Assembly: GCA_013215445.1 (NCBI GenBank)
Contig: JABSRA010000017.1
Location: forward strand, 1 to 64,000
Length of the DNA stretch: 64,000 bases
Direction: 5' to 3'
Origin: Oceanospirillaceae bacterium
GTDB lineage: Bacteria > Pseudomonadota > Gammaproteobacteria > Pseudomonadales > Balneatricaceae
Below are positions 35,187-46,818 of the stretch, in pieces. The position numbers and the translations under genes were made by a program. The notes under the pieces were generated by a model, which ran no database searches, was not told the DNA's origin, and saw only the letters and a program-made list of their open reading frames with translations. Position 1 is the first letter of the stretch. Each line of letters starts with the position of its first letter.

Positions 35187-37058
35187 TTATGGGGTATACC
35201 AGATTGGCGAAGACCAGGCACGCTCTTGAATCGTTGCAGGGAAATCTTTGGGCGGTGCTATACCCAATGCCTTGGCATCATATGTGGACCACCTAGGTGT
35301 TGGAATTTCTAACACCCTTAAATAATAAAATGCCGCGAGAGATGCATTAAAATCCGGATCGGTCCAAGTCGTTCTAAGTTCAGCACTACCGATGGTATTG
35401 GTGTAGCTCGCATTGGGGATATCGACGGTCGTGCCAACACTGGGTAAAAGCCCCTTGTCATCTAGCTTGCGATCACCTGACCAGGCGACGTTATAAATTT
35501 TCTCATGACTTTTACCCGAGGTATCCACCCAGCCCTTGATCACTTGAACGCGGTCTAGGTTGCCACTGTTTGGTCCCTTGAGACTGGCAATCATAAAAGT
35601 AGGGGGTTTTCCCGGTGGGGCCGATGATAAATCGCCGCCCATTGGCACCCCTTGGTTATAACCAACGTCGATCCAATCGGAAGAGTCTGTGGTCACCCCG
35701 CCAAAATCGAAACCGGCAAAGACGCGAACCATAATTCTAGGCCCGCTGGTGCCCCATGTTTCTTTGCGTGCCATGGCATCATAAATAGCTTCGCGGGTAT
35801 TTTCATCAGCCCAGACATTGGATAATCCAGCGGTACCTTGCTCAATTTTTGATGGCTCGCCAGGGATCCCTTGCAGTAGACGCTCCTCAGGTGTTCCTGA
35901 TTTTAAGTTGTGCTCACCGCTGTGTTGGTACTCTTCATGAGAAACAATCGAGGTATGTATATCGCCGCCACCAACAATGCCGAATTTAAAGGGGTTTACG
36001 CCAATTTTTTGTTTAATAACCAGGCCATTGCGAAAAGCATTTCGAATATAATTAGTCTCTAGGACTTTAACTACGCCGGGACCTGCCACGGGTTTGGTCC
36101 AAATTTCGAAATTAAAAGCAAACTCATCATTGGGTGCAATGAGTGGATGGGTCTCTGATTGCCCCTTGGTTTGGATGATTTCAGTGAGTAGTTCATTACG
36201 CTGTCGCGATTCTGCGTAGTCGCGGTTAATGGGGTTGCCATCACTATCTTCAAGTGCGTACATCAAACCATTACTCAGGTTGCCATTATGTGGGATAGCA
36301 AAAAGTGTATGCCCATTGTCCCGTTGGTTATCCATCCACTGCCATAAGTCTTCCGGCTTTTGAGAGTCAAAATAACTAAAGGGAACCGGTAAGTTTTTAC
36401 TAGACCTGAAAATTATATTGCGGTGCAAATTCGACATATTGGGTTGCGATGACCATTCATAGCCGACCAGCGTGGTGAAAGTGCCTGGATTATTAAAATC
36501 ATCGGTAATTTTGATATATTCATCCCAGATGGTGCGTGTTAACTCTGGGGTGGTCAGCGTAGGATCGGGCTTAGTCGAGCCGTCTGGCTGTATGGTTTTT
36601 TTAACCAGACCATAAAAGCCAGCAGTCGATTTTTTAATATCGCTACCAGATTCTATCAATGTTTTGGCCAGGGGGTTCTCTGAAAGGGGGTCTTTCTTAT
36701 CATACATACGGATAAGCACACCGAGATATTCAGAATGGTCTGTGACGATCATAAAATCCAAGGGGATTTTTAATTGCACATCAAAGCCACTGGGGTGTTT
36801 TACCTTGTCTCCCCGAGCATGCCGATAGGTATTGTCTGGGCCTAGTCGCGTATTATAAAATGCCTCATCGAATGACCATCCGGTGTGTAAATGGGTTTGA
36901 CCAAAGTAGGGGTTACGCAGTGGGTTATAGCCCGAGGTCTTGCCCCCGTCGACAGCAGATATTGGTGCTTTATCTGTTTTCGTTTGAGCCCCTGCTACGC
37001 TTGATAAGATCAGCGCTGCGCTGATGGTAAAAATGCTGAGTCGTTGCTGAGAATACAT
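35187..37058 (-). CDS. DUF3604 secreted PHP-like protein (copy 1)
   Basis: The 623-residue protein has a signal peptide (MYSQQRLSIFTISAALILSS, cleavage near AGA-Q). DUF3604 proteins are related to PHP metal-dependent phosphoesterases, but their reaction is not known to me. Likely metal ligands are visible in order: FGQTHLHTGWS (about 50), VTDHSEY (about 110), IPHNGNLSNGL (about 265) and GGGDIHTS (about 365). The start at 37058 has AAGGATC upstream; a longer frame would begin inside the preceding gene. It shares long colinear similarity with its upstream neighbour, for example the IPTPRWSTYDA and ATIQERAWSSPIWY-type endings. Confidence 0.9.
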   Translation of the reverse strand: MYSQQRLSIFTISAALILSSVAGAQTKTDKAPISAVDGGKTSGYNPLRNPYFGQTHLHTGWSFDEAFYNTRLGPDNTYRHARGDKVKHPSGFDVQLKIPLDFMIVTDHSEYLGVLIRMYDKKDPLSENPLAKTLIESGSDIKKSTAGFYGLVKKTIQPDGSTKPDPTLTTPELTRTIWDEYIKITDDFNNPGTFTTLVGYEWSSQPNMSNLHRNIIFRSSKNLPVPFSYFDSQKPEDLWQWMDNQRDNGHTLFAIPHNGNLSNGLMYALEDSDGNPINRDYAESRQRNELLTEIIQTKGQSETHPLIAPNDEFAFNFEIWTKPVAGPGVVKVLETNYIRNAFRNGLVIKQKIGVNPFKFGIVGGGDIHTSIVSHEEYQHSGEHNLKSGTPEERLLQGIPGEPSKIEQGTAGLSNVWADENTREAIYDAMARKETWGTSGPRIMVRVFAGFDFGGVTTDSSDWIDVGYNQGVPMGGDLSSAPPGKPPTFMIASLKGPNSGNLDRVQVIKGWVDTSGKSHEKIYNVAWSGDRKLDDKGLLPSVGTTVDIPNASYTNTIGSAELRTTWTDPDFNASLAAFYYLRVLEIPTPRWSTYDAKALGIAPPKDFPATIQERAWSSPIWYTP

Positions 37059-37095
37059 TCTATGATCCTTTTCTGCAATTATGCTAACGCTGTAT

Positions 37096-38985
37096 TTACT
37101 TGGGGTAAAACCAAATGGGTGAGCTCCAAGCGCGTTCTTGTATGGTGGCGGCAACATCAGTTAACAGCGGTAAATTATTGCGCACTGCATCATAGGTGCT
37201 CCAGCGGGGTGTAGGTATTTCTAGGACGCGGGCGTAGTATAAAGTCGCTAGTGAGGGATCAAATTCTTGATCTGTAAAGCTGCCCATTAAGGTGCTATCA
37301 CCAATGGTATTGGTGTAAAACGCCGTTTTTAAATCGACACTATTACCGACACTTGCCAGCTTACCTTTACTATCAAGGATGCGATCACCCGACCAAACCA
37401 CCTCAATTATTTTTTCATGATGCTCGCCGTTCAAATCAACCCAGCCTTTAATTATTTGGATACGATCCAAGTTGGCACCGTTCGCATCTTTCGCCGCCCA
37501 GACATTGAATACCGGAGCCGTTTGAGCAGCGGTAATCGTGCCACCCATTGGAACGCCGTTGGCATAACCTTCTTTGACCATCTCGACTACATCTTGATGG
37601 GTATCCTTTAGCTGTTGACCGGCAAAGATACGCACTTGAATCCTGGGGCCTGAAGTAACAAACGTTTCGCGGTTATACATAGCATCCCAAATTTGACCGC
37701 GAGTATTTTTTTCTGCCCAGACACCGGTAATAGACCCCGGGTTTTCATCGCGAGCCATTAACCAAGCGGGGACTTCTTCGGTTCTTCTTTTTTCGACCGT
37801 ATTGTCTGCGGGGCCATGCCCGCCGATGAAATCATCTTCCGCAACATCACTCATGGCACCATTGTGACTATCGGTGCCCCCATTAAATCCAAGTTGGAAG
37901 GGGTTGATGCCATATTGCATTTGATATTTCAGGCCTTCAATGACACCCCAGCGGACAAAGTTATTTTTCATCGGTTTGCGCTCGGCATAATTCACCATAC
38001 TGGGCGCATTTTCAAAACCGGCCATTTCATCATTTGGCCAAAATTGTGCTAATACTTCTGAATTGCCTTTTATTTGCATAATCTCAACCGACCGCTCATA
38101 TTTATTGCGTAACCTGAGATAGGCTTCATCAATGGGCCGGCCATCGGGATAAGTGCTGGGAAACATCAAGCCCTTACTTGCATTCGAGTTGTGGGGGATG
38201 GCAAATACAGTACTGCCGTTTTCTTCCTGCTCTGCCATCCATGCCCATAGTTTGGTTTCATCTGTCGATTCAATGGCGCTAAAAGGTTGCAGAGGTAAAA
38301 TCATATCTCTAAAAAATACATTTCTATGTTGATTGCCACCACCTACTACCGCCGTCCATTCATAGGCGGCAAGGGTGGTGAATGTGCCTGGCTGGTAGTG
38401 ATCGTTGACCGCGTCAATGGCCATTTGCCAAGCGCTCTGGGTGGTTTTAGGTCCGGCGTAATAACTGGGATGGGTAGGCCCAGCAGCGGAACGCTGATTT
38501 TCAGAGAAACTGCCGTACCATGTCATCTGTTGTTTAAAGGTGAGAGCCGCTCTTAAATCAGTCAGTTCCTTTGAATCATAACCGGGCGCCCCAGGGGTGA
38601 TAGTGGAATAGGACTCACCAATATACTCAGCATGATCGGTAACCGCTGCGAAATCTAAAGGTCGGCTAAGCTTATGTTTATAACCACTTATTTCGATTGT
38701 TTCGCCCTTTGCAAAACGATAGGCGTCGTCAGGTACCCTAGGTCCTGTTGCCGTCATGCCAAAGAGAGCGTCAAGAGAGAGACCGGTGTGCATATGGGTC
38801 TCGCCAAAATAAGCATTCTTAAGTGGATTTGATGACAAGCTCTCTTCAAGCTGCTTAAGTTGACTGACGCTCAATTTACTTGCTGCTGGTGGCTGTTCAG
38901 AGGCTTCGTTGTTTGGCTCTGACGCTGTATATGCAGTAAAAGTGACAGCAATTAATAGGGTTAAAGCGGTGAGTCTGGTCTTCAT
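37096..38985 (-). CDS. DUF3604 secreted PHP-like protein (copy 2)
   Basis: The 629-residue protein has a signal peptide (MKTRLTALTLLIAVTFTAYT) and the same architecture as copy 1. Putative metal ligands: FGETHMHTGLS, VTDHAEYIGE, IPHNSNASKGLMF and NGGTDSHNG. A C-terminal beta-rich segment (from about 480) contains IQIIKGWVDLNGEHHEKI, matched in copy 1 by VQVIKGWVDTSGKSHEKI, and both end in ERAWSSPIWY/F. AAGGA lies ahead of ATG 38985. The 37-base gap to copy 1 implies a common transcript. The duplication is old, since many positions differ. Confidence 0.9.
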   Translation of the reverse strand: MKTRLTALTLLIAVTFTAYTASEPNNEASEQPPAASKLSVSQLKQLEESLSSNPLKNAYFGETHMHTGLSLDALFGMTATGPRVPDDAYRFAKGETIEISGYKHKLSRPLDFAAVTDHAEYIGESYSTITPGAPGYDSKELTDLRAALTFKQQMTWYGSFSENQRSAAGPTHPSYYAGPKTTQSAWQMAIDAVNDHYQPGTFTTLAAYEWTAVVGGGNQHRNVFFRDMILPLQPFSAIESTDETKLWAWMAEQEENGSTVFAIPHNSNASKGLMFPSTYPDGRPIDEAYLRLRNKYERSVEIMQIKGNSEVLAQFWPNDEMAGFENAPSMVNYAERKPMKNNFVRWGVIEGLKYQMQYGINPFQLGFNGGTDSHNGAMSDVAEDDFIGGHGPADNTVEKRRTEEVPAWLMARDENPGSITGVWAEKNTRGQIWDAMYNRETFVTSGPRIQVRIFAGQQLKDTHQDVVEMVKEGYANGVPMGGTITAAQTAPVFNVWAAKDANGANLDRIQIIKGWVDLNGEHHEKIIEVVWSGDRILDSKGKLASVGNSVDLKTAFYTNTIGDSTLMGSFTDQEFDPSLATLYYARVLEIPTPRWSTYDAVRNNLPLLTDVAATIQERAWSSPIWFYPK

Positions 38986-39042
38986 CAAAAGTCCTTTTTG
39001 TTTTTGTTTTAAGCCGCGTTATGGATAAATTCGTATCTGGAT

Positions 39043-39615
39043 TTAAGTTAACGACTCGCTTGGTGCGCTAAGTCTATATGGCCAAAGTGTCTTGCTGTGT
39101 TGATGTCCGGCGATCAACGGGCAATGTCCTGAGGTAGAAAAACGATGACCGATGACAATATGTTGTTTAAACCGCGTATCCCGCTCTGTAATTTTATTTA
39201 ATCTCAACAGTTGTCGGGCCATCTCGTGATTATGTCCTGGTGCATCAATAATAATTGACGAATACCTTTCACCGCTATATTCCCAGTGATCAGCCAGTGT
39301 CATAAAATCTAGAAGCTCAAAACTGTTGCGATCAACGCTGCCGATTTTAATGGTTTGCCGGTTGGCAAAGCGATAGGTTTGATCGAGAGATAGGGCTGAA
39401 TCGCCAAGAAGCACATTGGGCGAAGCGGATGAATGAACAGCGAGTTGATCAAAATAGGCATTTTTAGGGGGGGTAATCGCGATGTTTAAATCACTAAGTT
39501 GGATGTTGCCTGCCATTTCTTTTGGTGTGTTAGCAGTCGTGTTGTTATCGATTATAATCGTTAACATGAACGCGGCAAGAATAGAGAAAAGAGCGCGTCG
39601 TTTTGTGCTATTCAT
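39043..39615 (-). pseudogene. Truncated, degenerate DUF3604 relative
   Basis: The 190-residue product matches only the first ~130 residues of the DUF3604 neighbours, colinearly: PPKNAYFDQLAVHSS against NPLKNAYFGETHMHT, TYRFANRQTIKIGS against AYRFAKGETIEISG, and LADHWEYSGERYSSI against VTDHAEYIGESYSTI. It has a signal peptide. The HxHTG ligands are replaced by VHSS and the TDH Thr by Ala; everything after the first quarter is lost, with an unrelated tail (about 140-190). I read it as a decaying third paralogue. ATG 39615 with GGAT upstream is used. A shortened functional protein is the alternative. Confidence 0.65.
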
Positions 39616-39871
39616 TGCTGAATCCAATCCTTTGGGGGGTGTTTTTCAATAAATCAATCTATGCAAATATATTATACTGTGCTGATATTACAGAATAATT
39701 TAATTGAAATATAGAGTTATTAATGTCGCCTTTTGCGGACAAACATCACTTGGCGCGCCACTATATACATGCATCGTGACTGCGCCTCGAATTTTTGCCA
39801 GCTACTTCTCGACCTCAAGCGAATAGTCTTTTAGTATGACATTTTGAAATTTGATTAAAAGGAATTTACCG

Positions 39872-40114
39872 ATGAGTAAAAAAATATTTTTAGTGTTGTT
39901 TATGGTTTTATCCCCACTGGCATGTACCACTGTCGATTATGATGGCCTAGCCGATTCTGTTGATTCGACAAAAGCGATTGATTCCGTCGATAAACAGAAG
40001 GCCATGGAAGCAGCGGCAACCACCGATTATAAGAAAGCCTATGATTCTGTGGACAAGACCAAAGCGATTGAATCTATCGATACCGAAAAAGCCCTTAAAG
40101 CTTTAAGTAATTAA
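39872..40114 (+). CDS. Small repeat-containing lipoprotein
   Basis: The 80-residue product has a lipoprotein signal ending in LSPLAC and a mature part made of an approximately 11-residue repeat: DSVDSTKAI, DSVDKQKAM, DSVDKTKAI, ESIDTEKAL. The repeats are amphipathic and acidic/basic alternating, and probably form a helix or coiled coil on the periplasmic face. ATG 39872 has AAGGAA eight bases upstream. It is divergent from the DUF3604 cluster, with about 250 bases between. No family recognised; function unknown. Confidence 0.75.
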   Translation: MSKKIFLVLFMVLSPLACTTVDYDGLADSVDSTKAIDSVDKQKAMEAAATTDYKKAYDSVDKTKAIESIDTEKALKALSN

Positions 40115-40427
40115 CTAAGGAAAGCTCTTTTTAGTTAGTGATTTAACACTGAAGGTGGGCGGTGTTGGCAAAGACAATCAACGAGCAATCTATATACTAT
40201 AAAGTATTATGAGGCTGTTGCGGATGTCCTGCTGAGACTAGCATAGCTGCAATAATCAAAAGATAGATAACTTTTACAGATTATCTGCATATTACTCGTA
40301 CCAGCTTTAGTGCTGTCTTTGATATCAATATAACCAATAGATGTGCTGGGGGAGGGTGGAGCAGAACAGTGACGGTTGAAAAATAAAATTACTCTGGCAC
40401 CGCAGAGATTAGGGGGAATTATTGCGA
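40115..40427. other. Intergenic region between small lipoprotein gene and tRNA
   Basis: About 310 bases with no credible reading frame. The last 50 bases hold the likely tRNA-Thr terminator. Nothing else was recognised. Confidence 0.4.
40375..40407 (-). terminator. Probable terminator of tRNA-Thr
   Basis: On the minus strand, a short stem CTCTG/CAGAG (40403-40407 with 40392-40396) is followed by TAATTTTATTTTT. It begins about 20 bases past the 3' end of the tRNA. The stem is short but the U-rich tail is good. Confidence 0.5.
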
Positions 40428-40503
<76 letters not shown>

Positions 40504-40647
40504 ATTTCAAATAGATATTGATTAAAAACCCGTAAAACGTATTTTGCGAGTACTCAATCGAGGGCGCAAATGATAATGGTGAAGCGGTTAGCATGCAAGA
40601 AAAATAAGCGATAAATTCAACTAAGTTGCTGTTTCGACGCAGCTTGC

Positions 40648-42230
<1,583 letters not shown>

Positions 42231-42231
<1 letters not shown>

Positions 42232-43262
42232 TAATAATTACTCCTTGGGTCAAAGGCATCGCGTACCGCTTCCCCGATGAACACCAATAGTGACAACATG
42301 ATGGCAAGCACAAAGAAAGCGGAGAGGCCCAGCCAGGGTGCGTGTAAATTAGCCTTGCCCTGGGCGAGTAAATCTCCAAGCGATGCAGAGCCCGGTGGCA
42401 GTCCAAAACCTAAAAAGTCGAGTGAAGTCAAAATAGTCACTGAGCCCGATAAGGTGAAGGGCATAAAGGTCAGTGTGGCGACCATGGCGTTAGGCAGTAT
42501 GTGTTTGAACATCAGGCGAGCATCACTCATGCCGAGGGCGCGGGCGGCTTGTACGTACTCTAAGTTACGACCGCGTAAAAACTCGGCCCTGACCACCCCG
42601 ACAAATCCCATCCAGGAAAATAACAGCACAAAGAGCAGTAGCCAGCCGATGCTCGGGGTGATGACACTGAGCATAATAATCAGGATAAAGAGCGAGGGCA
42701 TACTGCTCCATATTTCGATGATGCGCTGAAAAACCAAGTCGATTTTTCCCCCATAAAAACCCTGCACTGCACCGGCCGCCACCCCTATAATCGCCGAGAT
42801 GATAGTGACTGCAAAACCAAACAATATCGATACCCGAAAACCGTACATAATGCCGGCTAATACGTCGCGTGCCTTGTCATCTGTCCCCAGCCAATTATCG
42901 CGGCTGGGGGGGCTGGGGGCAGGTGAGGGCAAGTCGTAAATGATGGTGTCAAAGCTGTAGCGAATGATGGGCCAGAGCATCCAGCCCTGCTGGTCGGTGA
43001 TTAGTTGTTGAATGTAGGGGTCAGAGTAGTCGGCTGCAATGGCTAAGTCGCCACCAAAATCGGATTCGGTATACTGGGTGAAAATAGGGAAATGCAAACT
43101 ATCCTGATAGTGAATAACCAGCGGTTTATCATTGGCGATAAACTCGGAGAACAAGGTGATAATAAAAAACACTGAGAAAAACCAAAAACTGTAATATCCG
43201 CGTCTATTGGCTTTAAATTTCAACCAGCGTTTTTGATTGAGGCTAATGCTAGTATTACTCAT
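42231..43262 (-). CDS. yejE: Peptide ABC transporter permease YejE
   Basis: The 343-residue inner-membrane protein has an N-terminal helix (about 22-42), a periplasmic segment (about 45-125) and five further helices. The EAA loop that contacts the ATPase reads ARALGMSDARLMFKHILPNAM near 240-260. Long YejE-type N-terminal domains (NDKPLVIHYQDSLHFPIFT) distinguish it from DppC/OppC. It abuts yejB with no gap, and its stop overlaps the yejF start. Confidence 0.92.
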
Positions 43263-44345
43263 TTAACTGGCCTCAAAATTGATGCGTGGATCGACGATGC
43301 TGTACATCACATCTGAGAGAATACTCATCAGTAATCCCATCAGGCCAAATATATACAAGGTGGCGAAAATGACCGGATAGTCACGACCCAGAGTGGCCTC
43401 ATAGCCGAGTAAGCCCAAGCCATCCAGTGAGAAGATGACTTCAATCAACAGCGATCCGGTAAAAAAAATACCGATAAAAGCGGCGGGGAAACCGGCGATA
43501 ATGATGAGCATGGCGTTGCGAAATACATGCCCGTAGAGCACCCCGTTTTCAGTGAGACCCTTGGCTTTGGCGGTAATCACATACTGTTTATGGATTTCAT
43601 CTAAAAAGCTGTTTTTGGTGAGCATGGTCAGGCTGGCGAAACCGCCGATGGTCATCGCCACGACGGGTAAGAACATATGATGGAAATAATCCAAGATTTT
43701 ATCGAAGGTGGATAACTGTTCAAAATTGTTCGAGACCAAGCCGCGCAGTGGAAATAGGTCCCAGTAATTTCCCCCGGCGAAGAGGATGATCAGCAGTACT
43801 GCAAACAGGAACGAGGGTATGGCATTCGCCGCTAATACAATCGAGGTCGTCCAAATATCAAAGCGACTACTGTGTTTAATGGCCTTGCGAATCCCCAGTG
43901 GTATCGATATTAAGTAAACCAGTAAGGTGGTCCAAAGTCCCAGAGAAATCGAGACTGGCAAGCGTTCTACGATGAGCTCGCCAACACTTCTACCGCGAAA
44001 TAAACTGTCGCCAAAATCAAAAAATAGGTAATCTTTCAACATCCTAAAGTAACGTTCATGCAGCGGTTTATCAAAGCCGAATTGTTTTTTTATCGCCTCG
44101 ATATCCGCATCTGTCAGCCCCACTGAAGCTCGATAGTTACTGCCACTTTTTTCGGTGTTTAAGGTCTCGTTGGCATTATTGCCGGTCACTCGGTCAAGCA
44201 TGGAGGCATTGAGACCAATTTGGGCGGCTATCATTTGATCGACAGGGCCACCCGGGGCCGCTTGAATTAAAAAGAAGTTAATGGTGATGATCGCCAATAA
44301 AGTGGGGATAACCAGCAGTAGCCTGCGAACGATATAAGCTCTCAT
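43263..44345 (-). CDS. yejB: Peptide ABC transporter permease YejB
   Basis: The 360-residue protein is the OppB/DppB-type permease: an N-terminal helix [35 protein letters not shown], a periplasmic insert of about 60 residues, five more helices and the EAA loop [23 protein letters not shown] (landmarks A-K-G-L, H-V-F-R-N-A). It precedes yejE directly and follows yejA by about 80 bases. YejABEF imports oligopeptides, and microcin C in E. coli. Confidence 0.93.
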   Translation of the reverse strand: MRAYIVRRLLLVIPTLLAIITINFFLIQAAPGGPVDQMIAAQIGLNASMLDRVTGNNANETLNTEKSGSNYRASVGLTDADIEAIKKQFGFDKPLHERYFRMLKDYLFFDFGDSLFRGRSVGELIVERLPVSISLGLWTTLLVYLISIPLGIRKAIKHSSRFDIWTTSIVLAANAIPSFLFAVLLIILFAGGNYWDLFPLRGLVSNNFEQLSTFDKILDYFHHMFLPVVAMTIGGFASLTMLTKNSFLDEIHKQYVITAKAKGLTENGVLYGHVFRNAMLIIIAGFPAAFIGIFFTGSLLIEVIFSLDGLGLLGYEATLGRDYPVIFATLYIFGLMGLLMSILSDVMYSIVDPRINFEAS

Positions 44346-44426
44346 GAATGTATAATCCTCGCTAGGGCTGTCGACTCTAGGAAAATACCTTGCGCAGCCC
44401 TATCAGTTCGCCTCAGCGAGCCCCGA

Positions 44427-46235
44427 TTAATCAAGGGCGTTGCGCTTAGGCAAGAGCGCTGCCTTTTTTTCGTCGAACCACCAAGTGGTTAAACCTGAAG
44501 CGTAGCGTGGTTTGATAGCGGGGCGGGAAAATTTATCCCAAGAGGCGATCCGGTAACTATTTGAATGGTAGTGTGGGATCACTAGATACTGCCAGAGTAA
44601 GACTCTATCCAGCGCCATACCATAAGCTTTTAGCTGGTCTAAGTTCTGTTGATGCTCGATGATTTTATTGATCAGCAGGTCGGTTAGCTCACTGCTGTAG
44701 CCGGTATTGTTGTAGGTGCTGTCTTTGTATTGAGATTGGAAAGAGAGCCTTAACTCGCTGCTGGGGTGTACTCCACCACCCAGGCTGTGGACAATCATAT
44801 CGTATTTTCGATCGCGCAACCGGTTGGTGGCTTGAGCGATGTCAACGGTACGCAATTCAAGCTCTACCCCAATTTTGGCCAGATTCTCTTTAAAGGGTAT
44901 CGCGATGCGCTCCATCGAGGCCTGCCACATCATCAATTCAAACTTGAAGGGCTCGCCCTGAGCGTTGAGCATTTTTCCTTGGTTGAGGTTCCACCCGGCG
45001 CTTTTGAACAGTTTTATCGCCTGGCGGATTTGCTGGCGAATGCGCCCTGAACCATTGGTCTTGGGTGGATTGTACTCGGTGGTAAATAACTCAGGGGGCA
45101 ATTGATCCTTGTAGGGCATTAAAATTTCTAGCTCACGACCTTGGGGGATACCACGCGCCATGTAATCAGAGTTTTGAAAATATGAATAACTGCGCTTATA
45201 AGCCCCGTAAAAAAGGGTCTTATTGGTCCATTCAAAATCGAATAATAGCCCCAGCGCTTGCCTGACTCTTCTATCGCTTAATTGGGCTTGGGTGGTGTTA
45301 AAGATGAAGGCTTGCATAGGCTGTGGGTTTTGGTTGGGTATTTCTTCTAAATTAATAAATTTTTTATCGATGTTCTTGCCGGTGTAGGCGGTTTTCCATA
45401 ACTTTGAGACGTATTCGACCTTGATATCAAATTCACCTTTTTTAAAGGCTTCGAGCATCACTGTATTATCTTTGTAGATGTCAAAACGCTTAAAATTAAA
45501 ATTGTGTAGCCCCACTTGGGTTGGATGATCTTTGGCCCAATAGTTTTCATCGCGCTGATAGATGAGGTATTGGCCCATTTTGAAATCTTTGACAGTATAG
45601 GCACCGCTGCCTAAGGGCGGGGTATTGATTGGTTCTGATAAATCCAGTTCAAGCCAAAAATGCTCGGCAAATACCGGCATTGAAAGCAAGTCCATTAATA
45701 GCGCTTTATCGGGTTTGGCAAAGCTGAATGTTACTTGCGAAGGACTATTCACCTGGACGCTGACGTGCTTAAACTTTTTGGCAAAAAAAGGCACGCCCTG
45801 GGTGATCAGTTTGTTAAAGGTAAAGGCGATATCAGTGGCGAGCACTGGCTGGTTATCTTGAAAGCGGGCACTGGCATTTAGCTTGATTTCAACCCAGGAA
45901 AAGTCATCGCTGTAGCGAATGCTTTCACAGACAAGGCAGTATAAAACATTGTCCTCGTCCAGGTTGTCGACCATGATTGTATCGTAGAGGATTTCTATGT
46001 CGGGAGCGGATAGGCCCCGCTGTGCATGTCGATTAAAATTATCGAAGCTGATAGTAGTGGCTGAATTTAAATGGCCGTTCTTGACGGCGTTGGGATTGAC
46101 ATAATCCCAGTGTTTAAAGTCCGCTGAATATTTAGCCTCACCACGCAGGGCGATGGCATGGGAAGTGATAATGTTTTGCGCCAAACTCAATTGACTGAAT
46201 AACATGATGGCGCATAAAAGTAATTTAGTTAGCAT
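44427..46235 (-). CDS. yejA: Peptide ABC transporter substrate-binding protein YejA
   Basis: The 602-residue periplasmic receptor has a signal peptide (MLTKLLLCAIMLFSQLSLA-Q) and the SBP_bac_5 fold: HAIALRGEAKYSADFKHWDYVNPNA-type start (landmarks GEAKY, FxHxDYVNPxAxKGG; here KNGHLN replaces the usual KGG), FTFNKLITQGVPFF, GSGAYTVKDFKMGQYLIYQRDENYW-type loop and a C-terminal PHYH-type WQYLVIPHYHSNSYRIASWDKF. ATG 46235 has AGGGA eight bases upstream and is preferred over TTG 46241. First gene of the yejABEF operon, divergent from sbmA. Confidence 0.92.
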   Translation of the reverse strand: MLTKLLLCAIMLFSQLSLAQNIITSHAIALRGEAKYSADFKHWDYVNPNAVKNGHLNSATTISFDNFNRHAQRGLSAPDIEILYDTIMVDNLDEDNVLYCLVCESIRYSDDFSWVEIKLNASARFQDNQPVLATDIAFTFNKLITQGVPFFAKKFKHVSVQVNSPSQVTFSFAKPDKALLMDLLSMPVFAEHFWLELDLSEPINTPPLGSGAYTVKDFKMGQYLIYQRDENYWAKDHPTQVGLHNFNFKRFDIYKDNTVMLEAFKKGEFDIKVEYVSKLWKTAYTGKNIDKKFINLEEIPNQNPQPMQAFIFNTTQAQLSDRRVRQALGLLFDFEWTNKTLFYGAYKRSYSYFQNSDYMARGIPQGRELEILMPYKDQLPPELFTTEYNPPKTNGSGRIRQQIRQAIKLFKSAGWNLNQGKMLNAQGEPFKFELMMWQASMERIAIPFKENLAKIGVELELRTVDIAQATNRLRDRKYDMIVHSLGGGVHPSSELRLSFQSQYKDSTYNNTGYSSELTDLLINKIIEHQQNLDQLKAYGMALDRVLLWQYLVIPHYHSNSYRIASWDKFSRPAIKPRYASGLTTWWFDEKKAALLPKRNALD

Positions 46236-46818
46236 GAGCAATCCCTTTGTTTGTTCCTATACACAATATAACTTGTTGATTCTAATTTGTAAAAAATTGT
46301 TCGATCAATAGCTAGCGATTGGTCGGTGATTAAATGGCACGGATTCTCCCGCTTTGTCCCCAACTTGAATGACCCTAGCTTGTTGTTTGTTTTACAGGCG
46401 CGCTTTTACCATCCGCCGGACGCGCTCGTAAAGTGTTCAATAGAGATGAATTAGCCGGAGCCTAAATCATCAATGATTTTTGCTTTTCAAACTTCAGCAT
46501 ACTTAGCTTTAAGTAGTGAAGGCTCGCAACGCGAGGTAGCTTGCTACGGGCAGTTGATTCAAAAAATCCGGTACACACATTTAACGGGCTATCATCGCGG
46601 CATTGCATGCAATATCCGAGATAATTCTGGTTTTATTGACCGCCTGTCTATAATAGTAGCGAATTATGATTAAATATCAGTATTTATAGGTAGTTATCCT
46701 AATAAATATTTCTCGTTTAACTCGCAGTTGCTATAGTTTGCTGAGAAATATTGATGGAATTTAAAATTGACACTGATGTCTATTTTGTTCATCCGATAAA
46801 ATGGCGAGAAATTAGCTT
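46236..46818. other. Control region between divergent yejA and sbmA
   Basis: About 580 bases. Present are an imperfect inverted repeat around 46390-46436 (TTTTACAGGCGCGC against CGCGCTCGTAAAG) and a promoter-like segment at 46551-46620. The region just before sbmA has TTGACA (about 46765) and an AT-rich stretch. A shared control region for two peptide importers is plausible. The 66-codon plus-strand frame here is not called. Confidence 0.45.
46551..46620 (+). repeat. Recurrent promoter-like segment, copy 2
   Basis: It matches the segment at 6061-6132 in word order: AGTTGATTC, A-run, CCGGTACACAC, then GGGCTATCATCGCGGCATTGC and CAATATCCG. It lies upstream of sbmA on the same strand. Confidence 0.4.
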
